The notes under the pieces were generated by a model, which saw only the letters and a program-made list of their open reading frames with translations, was not told where the DNA came from and made no database searches. This document shows, in pieces, positions 8,201 to 18,274 of a stretch of DNA of 64,000 nt; the first letter of the stretch is position 1, and each line of letters starts with the position of its first letter. This DNA comes from a virus. Made by a program: the position numbers and the translations under genes. The DNA is taken from the IMG/VR virus record IMGVR_UViG_3300048113_001078, positions 1-64,000 of that record; one strand, given 5' to 3'.

Positions 8201-10704
8201 GTACTCATGTTCAAACCGTTTTTGAGGGTGATTACTTCCCAAATATACCTATTGGTGCGACTAACCCTACGGATATTTATGCACCTGAAACTCACTACGA
8301 AAATTTAGTTGGACTCCAATTTAATAATGGTGGGATAGGTAATAGTAATGGTAAATTATTTCATAAATCTTTTTTGTTTACTCCTCCTAACATTGGTACG
8401 GCATATGAAGATTGTACTTCACAAAATTTTAAATTACCTCAAACACCAAATACAACTACTGGTTGTACAATAAGTGCGGGTCTACCGTATGTTGCGGGAG
8501 AAACTATAAAATTTTCTTTAGATGATTCAAATTTTATAATAGGTACTGTTATTTCATATAACTCAGCAAACGGAGATATTTCATTTGAGATTGTTAGTTC
8601 GACATTTATCCCTGGAACCTCAGGTGGTCTTGGTACTTGGTGTATATCATTAATAAACTCATTTACAACATTTGAGACAACGGCATTTGCCTATTACTCA
8701 TCATTAGGTGAACAATGGGGTGGTAATTTATCCTCACCAGCCCCTATTGGTAATATGGGTTGCCCTGATGGTAAAGTAGTTAATTCTAATTCTAGTACCC
8801 CGACATATCCTCCTGCAAGTACTTCAGGTGTACAACCAAATAAAGTCTATTCAATAAGTAGTACTTATCTTACGAATAACGGTCAGGGACGTATTGATGG
8901 AGCATCATACCAATGGACGAATCAAAGTCCTAATTATCCAATAGATAGTAATGATAATAGTCAAAAAGGTTTTACTATTGCACCATCATATTGGTTAAAT
9001 GAAGACCCATTAAATCCTGGTGGAAATACTCCGACCATTGAGATAAATGACCCTACACAATTAATATTTAGGTCTGATAGGTTACCTACTTCATCGTATA
9101 GAGATACGGGTCTTGACTCCGATTTAAGAACTTATCAGGATTTTCCATTTATGTTGAATGAAACGTTTGCTTATTGGTATATTGGTGATAATGGACAAAG
9201 TACATTAGTAGGTGCTGACGGTGCAAATACTTCTAACGATAGTTCAGGTGGTCAAGGTGATTTAGAGTCTGACCCAGACACCGCTTTTCTTCCTGACGTG
9301 TTACAAACTTTTACGTGTGATGGGTTGGTTGTCCTTAAATGTTATAAAGGAGAGGGTGATACTTTTGGTGTGGACCCAAATTGTAGTGAATTTGATAGGA
9401 CACAAGGGGGTTGTTATGTTTATGTGGATAATCCTCTTATTGTGAGTCTGTTTGGGTCTAAAGGTGATTTTGCATATCTTTTTGAGTGGAGAACTAGAAT
9501 TAAATTTATGTTTGCCGCGTGTAGAGGTGTAATTGCTCATTCATTCCAAAACAATTGGATTAACGGAACGTTATATATGCCGTCATTTCAAAAGAGAACT
9601 TTCTATAATACTGATAATGAGGTAAAACGTTATAAGTATTGTGGTGACCCTCAAAGTGGTGAAGGTGGGTTGCTTGAGACGACTAAGAAAAATTGTGGAC
9701 CACTTTATTACAATACCGACACTAATTCATTCTTTTATAGGTCCACCCCTTTCTATAATGGTGATTTTGTACCATCAAAAAAATGTAACTATGGGTTTTT
9801 TGGTGGATTAGCTACGATAGGTGCTAACAAGGGTAATATTTTTCAACCGACAACTATAATGGATTTAGGACCTAAAACTGATTTCTTAAAAGAAATTTTA
9901 TTAACTCCTGAATTTCAAGGATATATCATTGATGAAATAGAATCAACATCTTTTCAAGATGTATCAGGTGTTTTAAATTTATTTATAATATCGAGATTGA
10001 TAGACTCAAATTTCTTAGAAAATTTATTAGGTGTTGGTGACGCATCAATACAAAAATTATTTTCAAGGGACGCGGAATCTAACCTACTAAACCAATTTAC
10101 TGATTCTAGAATCGATGGGGACTACGCTCAAATGATTTCTATTAATACTGAGTTTGGGGTGTTACCTTATCTATCAGGAAACTATTATGATAGTATTTCA
10201 GTTAATCAAAGTTTAATGGGAATATGGTTTACAGGTAGTACTAAAAGTATTTATAATACAGTTGGTGGTAGTACAGTCGAAGATAGAAGGATATTAGGTC
10301 CGGGACAATTAACTTTTAATGAGCCATCTCCTTTTATAACAAGTGATTTTAAATACCCTGGTAGTCAAATTATACCACATTATGGGTGGAAATACGAAGG
10401 AGGAAGTGTTTGGGGTAGTGAGGAAAATACATGGCAAACAGAAGTCGCGATAACAGCTAAATACCAAGATGAAACATTTGATGGGGCTAATAATTATCCC
10501 AGACCTCAAGATGGACTTGGAACAGGATTCTTATTTAATCGAACATTAGGTATCTTTTCGGGTACTCCACCACCAGATGGCGATTATGGCGACGGGTATC
10601 GTGTGGGTTCACCATTCCAAAATTACTTTGGATTAAAAAAAGGTAAAAGTGCAATGAATTTATTCATAACTAAATATATGTTTAATGCTGACTTAAATGG
10701 GTAA
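5239..10704 (+). CDS. Giant baseplate-region virion protein with Ig-like domain and hydrophobic segments
   Basis: A protein of 1821 residues directly after gp6, the position of gene 7 in T4, but no T4 gp7 similarity could be confirmed by eye. Residues about 45-165 look like a carboxypeptidase-regulatory-like (Ig-fold) domain: VVGRVIANGGLGVPNAHISI followed about 90 residues later by SVRTNASGDFMIVGVPLGSQKIVM. Residues about 488-545 are strongly hydrophobic (LLYFLFNILLTIVTPIIVVI, then LPIMHVLALLYPIF and VIINFVLWIINKLVYGICKVV), long enough for two or three membrane helices, followed by a basic stretch SRKLKKSDCKK. The rest is Asn/Gly/Ser/Thr-rich beta structure with scattered Cys pairs. It overlaps the next gene by eight bases, so translation is coupled. 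Probably a baseplate or tail-tip protein; the exact role is unknown. Confidence 0.7.
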   Translation: MPKSIRIRTEPGVDRNINVKIDQDFDSLEILSLKLRQEDLYTQFCADYGVVVGRVIANGGLGVPNAHISIFIPLDSVDEEDPIISTLYPYKTPTTKNEDGYRYNLLPYEDEYYGHNATGTFPSVDDVLTRKEVLQVYEKYYKYSVRTNASGDFMIVGVPLGSQKIVMDLDLSNMGEFSLRPSDLIRMGRGVKSQFNGQLFKDSENIDSLPQIAHEIKDIDVSSFWGQDEMCDVGITRVDFDLSDQGIEILPHSTFMGSITSSNDDEYIKANCRPKKDTGNLCDMVAGPGEILAIRQTIQEDENGDPVLEQYQLEDGGNVIDDNGAWLIDLPMNLDYVTTNEFGERVISVDPTVGIPTKSKYRFKVKWQNEAGLQTQIMRANYLIPNIKEHWTGGTAPNMGSNTNFINRNKSYSFSLDWSDYYDKDSAIKCEDTFYLFGYNKVYTTAAHIDRWKYGINRASHYGIKEILDKSCASENNRFPTNDGQRNFDLLYFLFNILLTIVTPIIVVILPIMHVLALLYPIFRVIINFVLWIINKLVYGICKVVAFLSRKLKKSDCKKETITPLPKDNPFKRLTLPMITYPDCEACNCKEATLPPAESETLDDMNVVLANNNESNLADFVSIGAYDAPIECRNSTLPNGVQLDGAGSNTQICNSCYNGTSDDGAPENYNMVIFSGYDPDAEISGPGTNDLPQPSNRWYKSPISLQDPTPGNPRTRIPYHVTVPQAVNLMNQRERYFQNIDDGDGNTVFNNLPNRMQVEFTNNQFASNGVSDPPITATRNRYEDMPLIMVTDGQVNMDNGQLLSFVDPELVPDENVNNTGLTINQYGYQSIEGTMTHNSSNYVQVTNAITYMKPDGNTQNADIDFYSPVSGLSYNFKMGLEYHQVIGSVTIGEAIDIMTGYSSNQIYKTRSILWNYLIGKVNQILCYRQVSLLNSMSIQSLSWTEYFEQYKDLKIYFLTKGVDPFAPRQKMKFNMSMLFGNTNYSITSTHVQTVFEGDYFPNIPIGATNPTDIYAPETHYENLVGLQFNNGGIGNSNGKLFHKSFLFTPPNIGTAYEDCTSQNFKLPQTPNTTTGCTISAGLPYVAGETIKFSLDDSNFIIGTVISYNSANGDISFEIVSSTFIPGTSGGLGTWCISLINSFTTFETTAFAYYSSLGEQWGGNLSSPAPIGNMGCPDGKVVNSNSSTPTYPPASTSGVQPNKVYSISSTYLTNNGQGRIDGASYQWTNQSPNYPIDSNDNSQKGFTIAPSYWLNEDPLNPGGNTPTIEINDPTQLIFRSDRLPTSSYRDTGLDSDLRTYQDFPFMLNETFAYWYIGDNGQSTLVGADGANTSNDSSGGQGDLESDPDTAFLPDVLQTFTCDGLVVLKCYKGEGDTFGVDPNCSEFDRTQGGCYVYVDNPLIVSLFGSKGDFAYLFEWRTRIKFMFAACRGVIAHSFQNNWINGTLYMPSFQKRTFYNTDNEVKRYKYCGDPQSGEGGLLETTKKNCGPLYYNTDTNSFFYRSTPFYNGDFVPSKKCNYGFFGGLATIGANKGNIFQPTTIMDLGPKTDFLKEILLTPEFQGYIIDEIESTSFQDVSGVLNLFIISRLIDSNFLENLLGVGDASIQKLFSRDAESNLLNQFTDSRIDGDYAQMISINTEFGVLPYLSGNYYDSISVNQSLMGIWFTGSTKSIYNTVGGSTVEDRRILGPGQLTFNEPSPFITSDFKYPGSQIIPHYGWKYEGGSVWGSEENTWQTEVAITAKYQDETFDGANNYPRPQDGLGTGFLFNRTLGIFSGTPPPDGDYGDGYRVGSPFQNYFGLKKGKSAMNLFITKYMFNADLNG

Positions 10705-12457
10705 TCAAAAAAATAATCAAACAATAAGGATTGTTAGGGGTTCTGACAGATACGCAGGTGCTCCCGACACGGACTTATCTATCCAAGTACCTATAGAGAA
10801 TACCAAAAAAAGTATTATCGAAGGTGATAGAACTGTTTTATTAAATTTAGAGGAAAGATTTGACCACGAAAGACAAATATCGACTAAGTTTAGAATCGCC
10901 GGAAAAATAGTTAATCTGTTTGATAATATCGTTTCAGGTAAAACAAATAACTATCAACCGTTTGAGAATGAATTATATTTAATTGACCCGACTAAGACTG
11001 TAGTAGATGCTTACGGGGTCTTAGCAAATTGTGTTTGGACAGGTTACCCACCGTATGATGAATTTAATTTTTTTAGAGTAAGTGCAGTCCCTGGACATAT
11101 TATATATAAAAGTAAGAGCGCATCAACTTATAATTGGTCCACCTACCTAACGTATCCACATAGTAACGATTATAATCAAATAATGAAATATACTGATGAG
11201 GAAAGTGGTACGGATATATCGTTTCAAGTTTCAGAAGGTATACCCTACACAATTAAAAACCGAGTGGTGAACGGTAAGAATATGTTAAGTTTTTATTGCG
11301 GTTATAAACATAATATAAAACAGGGGGATTACATTTATTTAAATACGCCAATAAATGGTAGTAACCTTCTTGAGGTTTATAGTTTAGGTGACCAAGCATA
11401 TGGAAATGACGATAAAATTCTTAATGTATATAACTATGGTTTTACTGGGGTAACAATTAGTGACGGATATATGTCAAATTTAAAACGTGTTATAAACCCT
11501 AAAAACTCAGGAGAAACAATGTCTAAGTACTATGTTAGAAAACATAAAACTTTAACGGATGTTTCAAATGTAGATTTAACTAAAATGGGGTTTGAACAAA
11601 ATAATTTTCCTGTCAATAAAAAATTAGAATATTCTGCATTGACTCCTAATGAGGTTTCAAGAATATCTATTAAAGATGGTAGGGGAACATTCGGAGTATC
11701 TTTCGATAAAGATATCGATATAATTTCTTTAATGGATAATTTAGACCGACCTGTAACTGAATTATTTATTACCATTATTAATAAAGGTTATATTGGTTAT
11801 TTTAATAAACCACGTGTTGACGGTATTCAACCAACTAAAGGGTTAGAAGTTGGATGGGGTTTTAATTTTTTAGAAAACAGTGTGGATGATTGGTGGTCTA
11901 AAATAAATTTTAATAATAAAGATAATATTGATGTTGATTTTTATGATAAACAAGGGGATATCCCACCAGGATTAAATATTAGATTTTATTATAATAAAGA
12001 TTTACCTATCGGTACTGAATTAAAGGGTGATGTTTGTGAGTGGAATGAATTTGACCAAAAAGAAACTGTGCTTTCACCGATATCACATAAATTTTCATTT
12101 AATACTGATGTTTTCAAAACTAATACGGATATTAATTTACCTGATGGTTATACGTATAATCCACACCATTCGGTAAAATTAAGAGTGTATTCAGACTATA
12201 TTGAAGTGGGTGATAAAAATGATGTAAGTGGTGTACCAGACTACTCATTCTTTTCAAACTATGAGCAACAATGGAGATGGAGAGACATATACTCTTACGG
12301 TTTTGTTGATTCAAGTGGTAACGGTGTTAATTATCCATTTTTAAACGGAGAACACTACCCATTTGCTGATGTATTATTCTTACAAACGCCACTAATGAAA
12401 AATAATAACGTTTTCAATAACATAATCTTTCAACCAATAATAGATAATTGTGAATAA
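10697..12457 (+). CDS. Baseplate-region structural protein, unrecognised
   Basis: 586 residues, no confident family. The N-terminal region has RQISTKFRIAGKIVNLFDNI, faintly like the start of T4 gp8 (a SKFR motif near the N-terminus), followed by beta-rich sequence full of Tyr, Asn and Asp, as in wedge and fibre-attachment proteins. There is no signal peptide or membrane helix. The gene overlaps both neighbours by eight bases (ATG inside the end of the previous gene, stop after the start of the next), so it is part of a translationally coupled baseplate operon. A gp8-like role is a position-based guess. Confidence 0.55.
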   Translation: MGNQKNNQTIRIVRGSDRYAGAPDTDLSIQVPIENTKKSIIEGDRTVLLNLEERFDHERQISTKFRIAGKIVNLFDNIVSGKTNNYQPFENELYLIDPTKTVVDAYGVLANCVWTGYPPYDEFNFFRVSAVPGHIIYKSKSASTYNWSTYLTYPHSNDYNQIMKYTDEESGTDISFQVSEGIPYTIKNRVVNGKNMLSFYCGYKHNIKQGDYIYLNTPINGSNLLEVYSLGDQAYGNDDKILNVYNYGFTGVTISDGYMSNLKRVINPKNSGETMSKYYVRKHKTLTDVSNVDLTKMGFEQNNFPVNKKLEYSALTPNEVSRISIKDGRGTFGVSFDKDIDIISLMDNLDRPVTELFITIINKGYIGYFNKPRVDGIQPTKGLEVGWGFNFLENSVDDWWSKINFNNKDNIDVDFYDKQGDIPPGLNIRFYYNKDLPIGTELKGDVCEWNEFDQKETVLSPISHKFSFNTDVFKTNTDINLPDGYTYNPHHSVKLRVYSDYIEVGDKNDVSGVPDYSFFSNYEQQWRWRDIYSYGFVDSSGNGVNYPFLNGEHYPFADVLFLQTPLMKNNNVFNNIIFQPIIDNCE

Positions 12458-13310
12458 ATTTAGATTTACCGTTAATAATGAAGATACGTATATTAATCTT
12501 CCTATGGAAATTGACTTTGATAATTTCGGAAGGGAAGATTTAATTAAACAGTATGAAAATGATGTGCTTGAGGAAATCATTAATCCCGTGGAGGATTTTG
12601 AGACTACTAGATATTCACATACTCAGTGGTTAACGGTTAATAATGAACCTAAAACTAGTACGACTTATGAGTTTTTCTTTTTTAATAGGACCATAGACGT
12701 TAATAATACCACACCAGCAAATACTAATATGTGGGTCTCAAGTTACAATTATGTGGACCCCTCAGTTTACCAAACATATAGTGGAATTTCATTTACTAAT
12801 AAAGAAATGTATTATTACGCTAATTCATTTAAAAGGAGTTTTTTTAAGTTAGACTTTTATGATTCTACACAACCTGAAAACCAAAGATTATACTTCACAT
12901 TGGTGATACCTACTCAGCAAGGTGAAAAACAAGAAGTTGACATTGGAACACCATCAGTACCAAAACCTGTTATAATAAGGACCCCCACTTTTAATTTAGA
13001 TTTTATAGGTGATAAAGAAGGGTATTTTATTTATTGGTTAAAAAGTAGAGAATATATTGATGTCAATACATTTTATATGTCAGCTAAATTTTTTAACGCC
13101 AAAACAGGACAATTTGTTAGAATGATTAATCGACCACAATCTGAAATGAGTGAAACGTTTAAATTTAATAAAACTGAATACTTTTATTACAAGGTTGATT
13201 TAGATGTGAATAATTATCAGTATCAAGTGTTTCAAGGATACGGTTTAGGAAATCGTGTGGGACAACTTACAAACGGTATAAAATGGTATGAATATGTTAA
13301 TCCGCAATAA
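12450..13310 (+). CDS. Baseplate-region structural protein, unrecognised
   Basis: 286 residues, rich in Tyr, Phe and Asn and predicted mostly beta strand. No family was recognised. It starts within the last codons of the upstream structural gene and its stop overlaps the start of the next (TAATG), so it is expressed with the baseplate block. The N-terminus (NKFRFTVNNEDTYINLPMEI) has no signal sequence. The length is like T4 gp9 (288), the adaptor between baseplate and long tail fibre, but sequence similarity is not evident. Confidence 0.55.
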   Translation: MNKFRFTVNNEDTYINLPMEIDFDNFGREDLIKQYENDVLEEIINPVEDFETTRYSHTQWLTVNNEPKTSTTYEFFFFNRTIDVNNTTPANTNMWVSSYNYVDPSVYQTYSGISFTNKEMYYYANSFKRSFFKLDFYDSTQPENQRLYFTLVIPTQQGEKQEVDIGTPSVPKPVIIRTPTFNLDFIGDKEGYFIYWLKSREYIDVNTFYMSAKFFNAKTGQFVRMINRPQSEMSETFKFNKTEYFYYKVDLDVNNYQYQVFQGYGLGNRVGQLTNGIKWYEYVNPQ

Positions 13311-14392
13311 TGGAAGAGAAATACTACATAAAGATTTCACCCGAATCAATAAAAGGTGACGTTATTACTGAATACTTTAGTGGAAACACTTTTGGTGTAT
13401 ATACTGGTATGACTCAAATATTAAGTGGGGGTACGGATGGTAGTAGTTTATTAACAGGTTTAACAGTACCAATAGTTTTTAGACAAACGTATGAAAACTA
13501 CGGTTTTTATACTCCATTTGATGGATTTGCGTTACAGCAAGATGTAGTATCAAATTTTATAACATCAGGTGACCCGTCTAATCAAAATACGATAAGGTTA
13601 TTTAATACGTCTGACGAATTTAAAGGATTTTTAAAGTTGTCTGACTATATTGTCGATTGGGGGGACGGTTTTAGTGAACCACTAACGTCAAACGCTCCTC
13701 AGTATTTATCACATACTTATCCTAATGTAACCACTAGCTATGTTATAACATTGACTCAAAATAATCCATGGGGACAAACGATAGTTGAGAAAAAGGTTTA
13801 TGTTCCAACAACAGGGGTAACAATAACTAATCCTTATGGTAACGTCACATTTATTCCCCAAGGTGGAAGTTGGTCAGGAATACCTATTAGTTACGATTAT
13901 ATTTTTACGGGTGATAGTTCTAATACGGTACAAAGTCAAACGTCTAATAATTTTACAACGGTACCATTTATATTGAGTGGGTTTAGTTCTTCAAGGTTAT
14001 CTGAACTTAAATTATATGGAAATACTCAATTTGATGTGACCACAACAGTGGTTAAGGGGGGTCAACCTTTTGGTAAAGTGGACCAAATAACGAGTGGTTA
14101 CACCTCCTATACAATTAATAATGTTCAATACTACGATTACTTAGATGGTACTACATTATATATCGCCGAATCTTCGGGTTTAACAAGTAATGAGTTAGTT
14201 GCGTCAGCAATTACTAAACAAGAAGTATTAATTAACGTAGTTGACTCGCCAGAAATACAATCTGAAATATTTATTGAAAGAGGTAAGCTTTCAGGGTTTG
14301 AATCACTACAAAGACTTGGAGAGGTGGATAACTTAGGTGACATGATATCTTATGGGTATGGTTACTTTAGAATAAACAATAATAACGAGTAA
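13310..14392 (+). CDS. Structural protein with PKD-like domain
   Basis: 360 residues. At about residues 110-160 there is a PKD-type (Ig-like) signature: DYIVDWGDGFSEPL, then SHTYPNVTTSYVITLT, the usual WGDG...HxY...G/T-x-Y-x-V-x-L-T pattern. The rest is beta-rich with many Gly, Ser and Thr. PKD domains are common surface and adhesion modules and also occur in phage virion proteins. Translation is coupled to the upstream gene by a one-base stop/start overlap. Probably a baseplate-peripheral or adhesion protein. Confidence 0.6.
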   Translation: MEEKYYIKISPESIKGDVITEYFSGNTFGVYTGMTQILSGGTDGSSLLTGLTVPIVFRQTYENYGFYTPFDGFALQQDVVSNFITSGDPSNQNTIRLFNTSDEFKGFLKLSDYIVDWGDGFSEPLTSNAPQYLSHTYPNVTTSYVITLTQNNPWGQTIVEKKVYVPTTGVTITNPYGNVTFIPQGGSWSGIPISYDYIFTGDSSNTVQSQTSNNFTTVPFILSGFSSSRLSELKLYGNTQFDVTTTVVKGGQPFGKVDQITSGYTSYTINNVQYYDYLDGTTLYIAESSGLTSNELVASAITKQEVLINVVDSPEIQSEIFIERGKLSGFESLQRLGEVDNLGDMISYGYGYFRINNNNE

Positions 14393-14396
14393 AAAA

Positions 14397-15305
14397 ATGG
14401 CTTTAGGAACATACGGAACAGTAAGACCAGCTGACATGTCACCAGAAGATGTTGAGATAATTTTAAATTATACTCCATCAAGAGACGTTACGACAAATTT
14501 TGTTTTAACAAAACTGAACGCCCAAGATGTTTTAACACCTTATTTCCACAGTTCAACTACAGGAGGTAATGCCGATGTTGAAATATTAGGTGGTTTATAT
14601 AACTTAAAACTTCCAGCTGAAGAATTTAATAAAATAGGTATATACACATTATATATAAGACCTGTAGAAATAAGAACCACTATTACAGATTGTGGTGTAT
14701 TATCATCATTACCCAATGTTAAGGGTATAATCATCGACTTAAATGGGGTACCACAAGAGTACCGAAATAGATTTATCAATCAAGGACTAATTGGTTACCG
14801 TATTGAATATTTAAATAGTGACGGCACTAAGATACCTAATTTTTATAGAGTTGTTACATCAGCTTTTTATTGTGAACCAGTTGTGACTAATTTAAGTAAT
14901 AGTTCTCAAAAGGCGATAAGATATAGATATGTTGATGGGGGAAGTGATTTAATATTTTGTACGGTATCACCTTCAAGTGCCCCTTCTAATAAGGCAAATG
15001 CGACACCATTTATTGGTCAACCTAATCAAAATATTGTTATGACTAACACATTCTTTAATCCAATTAGTATGGATATTGAATTGGCTGAACATGATATTGA
15101 TACGTTAGCTATCGCACTTTATGGTAATCAAACAAAAAGTATGGAAGATGGAATTTATACTATGTATGATAGTAATCTTAATATATACAAACAATATAAC
15201 TTATATGAGATTAGAGATGAATTTAACGATTTATTATATGAGGTTAGACAAGATAGAGATGATAACATAGATTTCAGTAAAAATTTCAATAACATAACCA
15301 ACTAA
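14397..15305 (+). CDS. Baseplate-region structural protein, unrecognised
   Basis: 302 residues beginning MALGTYGTVRPADMSPEDVEI. The N-terminal 100 residues are a compact alpha/beta region, the centre is beta-rich, and the last 50 residues are strongly charged (LYEIRDEFNDLLYEVRQDRD), probably a helix. No family was recognised. It lies four bases after the PKD protein and two bases before the 988-residue tail protein, so it belongs to the same late operon. The ATG has an A-run in front (GTAAAAAA), the usual leader type here. Confidence 0.55.
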   Translation: MALGTYGTVRPADMSPEDVEIILNYTPSRDVTTNFVLTKLNAQDVLTPYFHSSTTGGNADVEILGGLYNLKLPAEEFNKIGIYTLYIRPVEIRTTITDCGVLSSLPNVKGIIIDLNGVPQEYRNRFINQGLIGYRIEYLNSDGTKIPNFYRVVTSAFYCEPVVTNLSNSSQKAIRYRYVDGGSDLIFCTVSPSSAPSNKANATPFIGQPNQNIVMTNTFFNPISMDIELAEHDIDTLAIALYGNQTKSMEDGIYTMYDSNLNIYKQYNLYEIRDEFNDLLYEVRQDRDDNIDFSKNFNNITN

Positions 15306-15307
15306 AA

Positions 15308-18274
15308 ATGGCTACAAACAACAATAAAAAAAAGTTTTTTTATCCTCCAGCACCTCCAAGTGCTGACCAATCATTTTCACCTGATTTAGTTGGGTTACAG
15401 GTGGTTGATGGTGGAGGGTTAACGCAGGGTAATTTTGAATTTTCCACAAATATTGTTGAAAAAGTTAATAGGACATTTGAAACGGGTGTTTTTAGTAATC
15501 CCATATCTTTAAACGACCTTGACGTTGGTAGTATTGAAGAGTCTAAAGCGATTGCAATAAAAAATTATAGAGTTTATCCAAACTATGATATAAGTCAAGT
15601 TACTAATTACGCTCTTTATGGGTCATTACAGAAAAGACTGTCTACATCTATAACTAAAATAATTAATTTTTTTCCGGCTTCAATACAAGTAAATAGGGTT
15701 TCGTTACCATCTTATTCTAGTGCAAATACTGCTAATAATATAACATTTGATAGTGTTGAACAAATTACAACGTTCACTATGGATGTTACCAGATTTGATA
15801 ATCCGTTTGATATTGATTATTCAGTAAATGCCGCTCGTAACATATCAGTTAGACCATACCCAACAAGTCCATTAAGGGATATGACCACCAATTATAATAA
15901 ATATGCTTTATATGTTAACGATATGGAAACTGAATATCCATTTGTTAATTTTATGGCGTCTCAAAACGTTTCTGCGGGTACTGTTACTGTAAGTGTAAAA
16001 GGTAACCCATTTAGTGGGTTAACCGCGTCAACAGATACACTAATATTAAGACCTACATCATTCAATACTGAATTTACATTTAAAGAAGATTTTGATGAGA
16101 TTGAAGATTTTTTATTAAATAGATTTAGTAACCCACCATATACTGCGATATTTGATATGGTTGAAGAGACCGATGATGGGCAATTCGTAAAACGTAAAAA
16201 AAGGGTTACGTGGCCTAAATTAGGGGTATGGAATTTAGATATATCAACATTAAGATTTGACAATTACTTAACACAGGTTAGTGAAATTGGTGAGGTAATA
16301 GATAGGTATAAAACTGATTTAATAGTTAGATTTTTAACTACAGGTGCTTTTAAAGACTTTGATACGGGTGATAAAAAAGTTGAAAAAGTTTTACAATTAT
16401 ACGGTAGAAGTTTTGATGAGTCTAAAAAATTCATAGATGCGTTATCTTTTATGAATTCAGTACATTATACTCCTCAAAATGATATACCTTCAGAATTACT
16501 ACAAAATTTAGCACAAACTTTAGGATGGAATACAAATATTTCACCAATAACTAACGAAGATTTTTTAACATCAATATTTGGGACTAAAAATAAATCTATA
16601 TATCCTGGTTTTCAAAATGACCCGACACCTAATCAGTTAAATTTTCAATTTTATAGAAATTTGATACTGAATTCGGCTTATCTATTTAAATCAAAAGGAA
16701 CAAGACATTCTATTGAGGCAATTATGAGGATGGTAGGGGCACCTAAAGATTTGATTGAGTTCAATGAAATAGTATACATCGCTGATGGTCCAATAAATGT
16801 AAAAAGATTTGAAGGTGAATACTTAAAACTGTCAGGTGGTACAAAAGTAGATGATGTACCCGCTTTAGACCCGAATGTAGTTTACAATATACAAGGTGTT
16901 ACGTACACAGGTTTCACTACGTCAAAATATGTTAGTCAAACAGATGCTACAAGAGGGGATTACCCTATGAATGAGTATGGGTATCCAAAGAGACCCGTAA
17001 CAAATAATGAATATTTCTTTGAAAAAGGTGCGGGTTGGTATATTGAGACACCTGACCATAGAGCTATTGAAAAACTTGATATTACTAATTCAACATTTAC
17101 AGGGGCTAACCCTAGTATACAAACATCTTTAGAGACTTTTACTTATGGTCAAAAGTATTTTGATAGATTTAGAAAGTTCCCATATATGAATATTGGTTTT
17201 GGGTTAACCAGAACTATTGATAATAATAAATCATGGGATGATACTGAAACAGGTATTAGGAGAAATCGTGATGGTGCGTATAATGCGTATTATGAGGTGT
17301 TTGATGAAAAATTAGTACTTAACGCTAAAAATGTTGAATTATACTTAAACATGGCGCAAGGTATAACCTACGATATATGGAGAATGTCTAGACGTTATGG
17401 ATATCCATTTCCATCATCAGGTTTAACATCGCCTTATCCGTACCCTGGAGGTAAAGATTGGACCGTTATTAATCCACTACCACAGGAAAAAACATTTTTC
17501 GAGTTCGCTCAAACGTTTTATAATACATTAATAAATGTACGAAACAGACAGACTATTAGTGATGGGGCGGCCAACAGTTACCCAACATTACAGTCCATAT
17601 ATTGGAAATATTTACAATCGGAATCGGCGGTAAATATACCTTCAAATCAATACACTTATCAGAAGATGATTGATTTTACTTTAGGTATTGGTGATTATTG
17701 GACAAAATTAGTTGAACAGATGATTCCGGCCTCTACAATATGGATGGGTGGTCAGAAAATGGTAAACAATGTTTTACAAAGACAAAAACATGTTTGGAGA
17801 AGACAAAGAGGTTGTGAAATTATACCTATTGACTGTATTCCATGTATATACTACGGTCAGTTATTTGATAATGATTGTATTGACGAAACATTGACGTGTG
17901 ATGTTAATATAAGTTCTATACCCACTATATTAAATAATAGTATTAATAGTTGTATTAATAAATCTGGGTACACTATTAATGACTGTGTACTAAACAGTTT
18001 AGTTAGTAAATGGTATGTTGATGTAAGATTAGACTCAACAATTTTAGTGCAGGAGGAATTTTATGAGGGACTTGGTGGACAAGATTACCCGACATTTACT
18101 GATTGGATTATTGCGTTGAATGATAAGTTACAGTATTTATATCAAAGTGGTTTAAACTATACTATAGACAGTAATAATATTTTGACAGTAAGTAACACAG
18201 GATGCGACCCCGAATTCACAAATAAAACTCTAACAGTAAACGTTGGTGTAAATGTAAAAATCAATTGTAGTTAA
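15308..18274 (+). CDS. Large tail/baseplate protein with gpI-like helical region
   Basis: 988 residues. After a Pro-rich start ([14 protein letters not shown]) comes a beta-rich domain; about residues 360-500 are helical and include [20 protein letters not shown] and [21 protein letters not shown], a pattern like P2 tail protein I and related baseplate proteins (an R/K-GT-x-x-[AS]-I-x-x-[IL] helix before a short G-rich turn). The C-terminal 130 residues contain a Cys-bearing module with [19 protein letters not shown] that also appears in the next gene. The stop overlaps the next start by one base (TAATG). The role is probably in the baseplate periphery joining fibres; confidence in the gpI relation is moderate to low. 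Confidence 0.6.
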   Translation: MATNNNKKKFFYPPAPPSADQSFSPDLVGLQVVDGGGLTQGNFEFSTNIVEKVNRTFETGVFSNPISLNDLDVGSIEESKAIAIKNYRVYPNYDISQVTNYALYGSLQKRLSTSITKIINFFPASIQVNRVSLPSYSSANTANNITFDSVEQITTFTMDVTRFDNPFDIDYSVNAARNISVRPYPTSPLRDMTTNYNKYALYVNDMETEYPFVNFMASQNVSAGTVTVSVKGNPFSGLTASTDTLILRPTSFNTEFTFKEDFDEIEDFLLNRFSNPPYTAIFDMVEETDDGQFVKRKKRVTWPKLGVWNLDISTLRFDNYLTQVSEIGEVIDRYKTDLIVRFLTTGAFKDFDTGDKKVEKVLQLYGRSFDESKKFIDALSFMNSVHYTPQNDIPSELLQNLAQTLGWNTNISPITNEDFLTSIFGTKNKSIYPGFQNDPTPNQLNFQFYRNLILNSAYLFKSKGTRHSIEAIMRMVGAPKDLIEFNEIVYIADGPINVKRFEGEYLKLSGGTKVDDVPALDPNVVYNIQGVTYTGFTTSKYVSQTDATRGDYPMNEYGYPKRPVTNNEYFFEKGAGWYIETPDHRAIEKLDITNSTFTGANPSIQTSLETFTYGQKYFDRFRKFPYMNIGFGLTRTIDNNKSWDDTETGIRRNRDGAYNAYYEVFDEKLVLNAKNVELYLNMAQGITYDIWRMSRRYGYPFPSSGLTSPYPYPGGKDWTVINPLPQEKTFFEFAQTFYNTLINVRNRQTISDGAANSYPTLQSIYWKYLQSESAVNIPSNQYTYQKMIDFTLGIGDYWTKLVEQMIPASTIWMGGQKMVNNVLQRQKHVWRRQRGCEIIPIDCIPCIYYGQLFDNDCIDETLTCDVNISSIPTILNNSINSCINKSGYTINDCVLNSLVSKWYVDVRLDSTILVQEEFYEGLGGQDYPTFTDWIIALNDKLQYLYQSGLNYTIDSNNILTVSNTGCDPEFTNKTLTVNVGVNVKINCS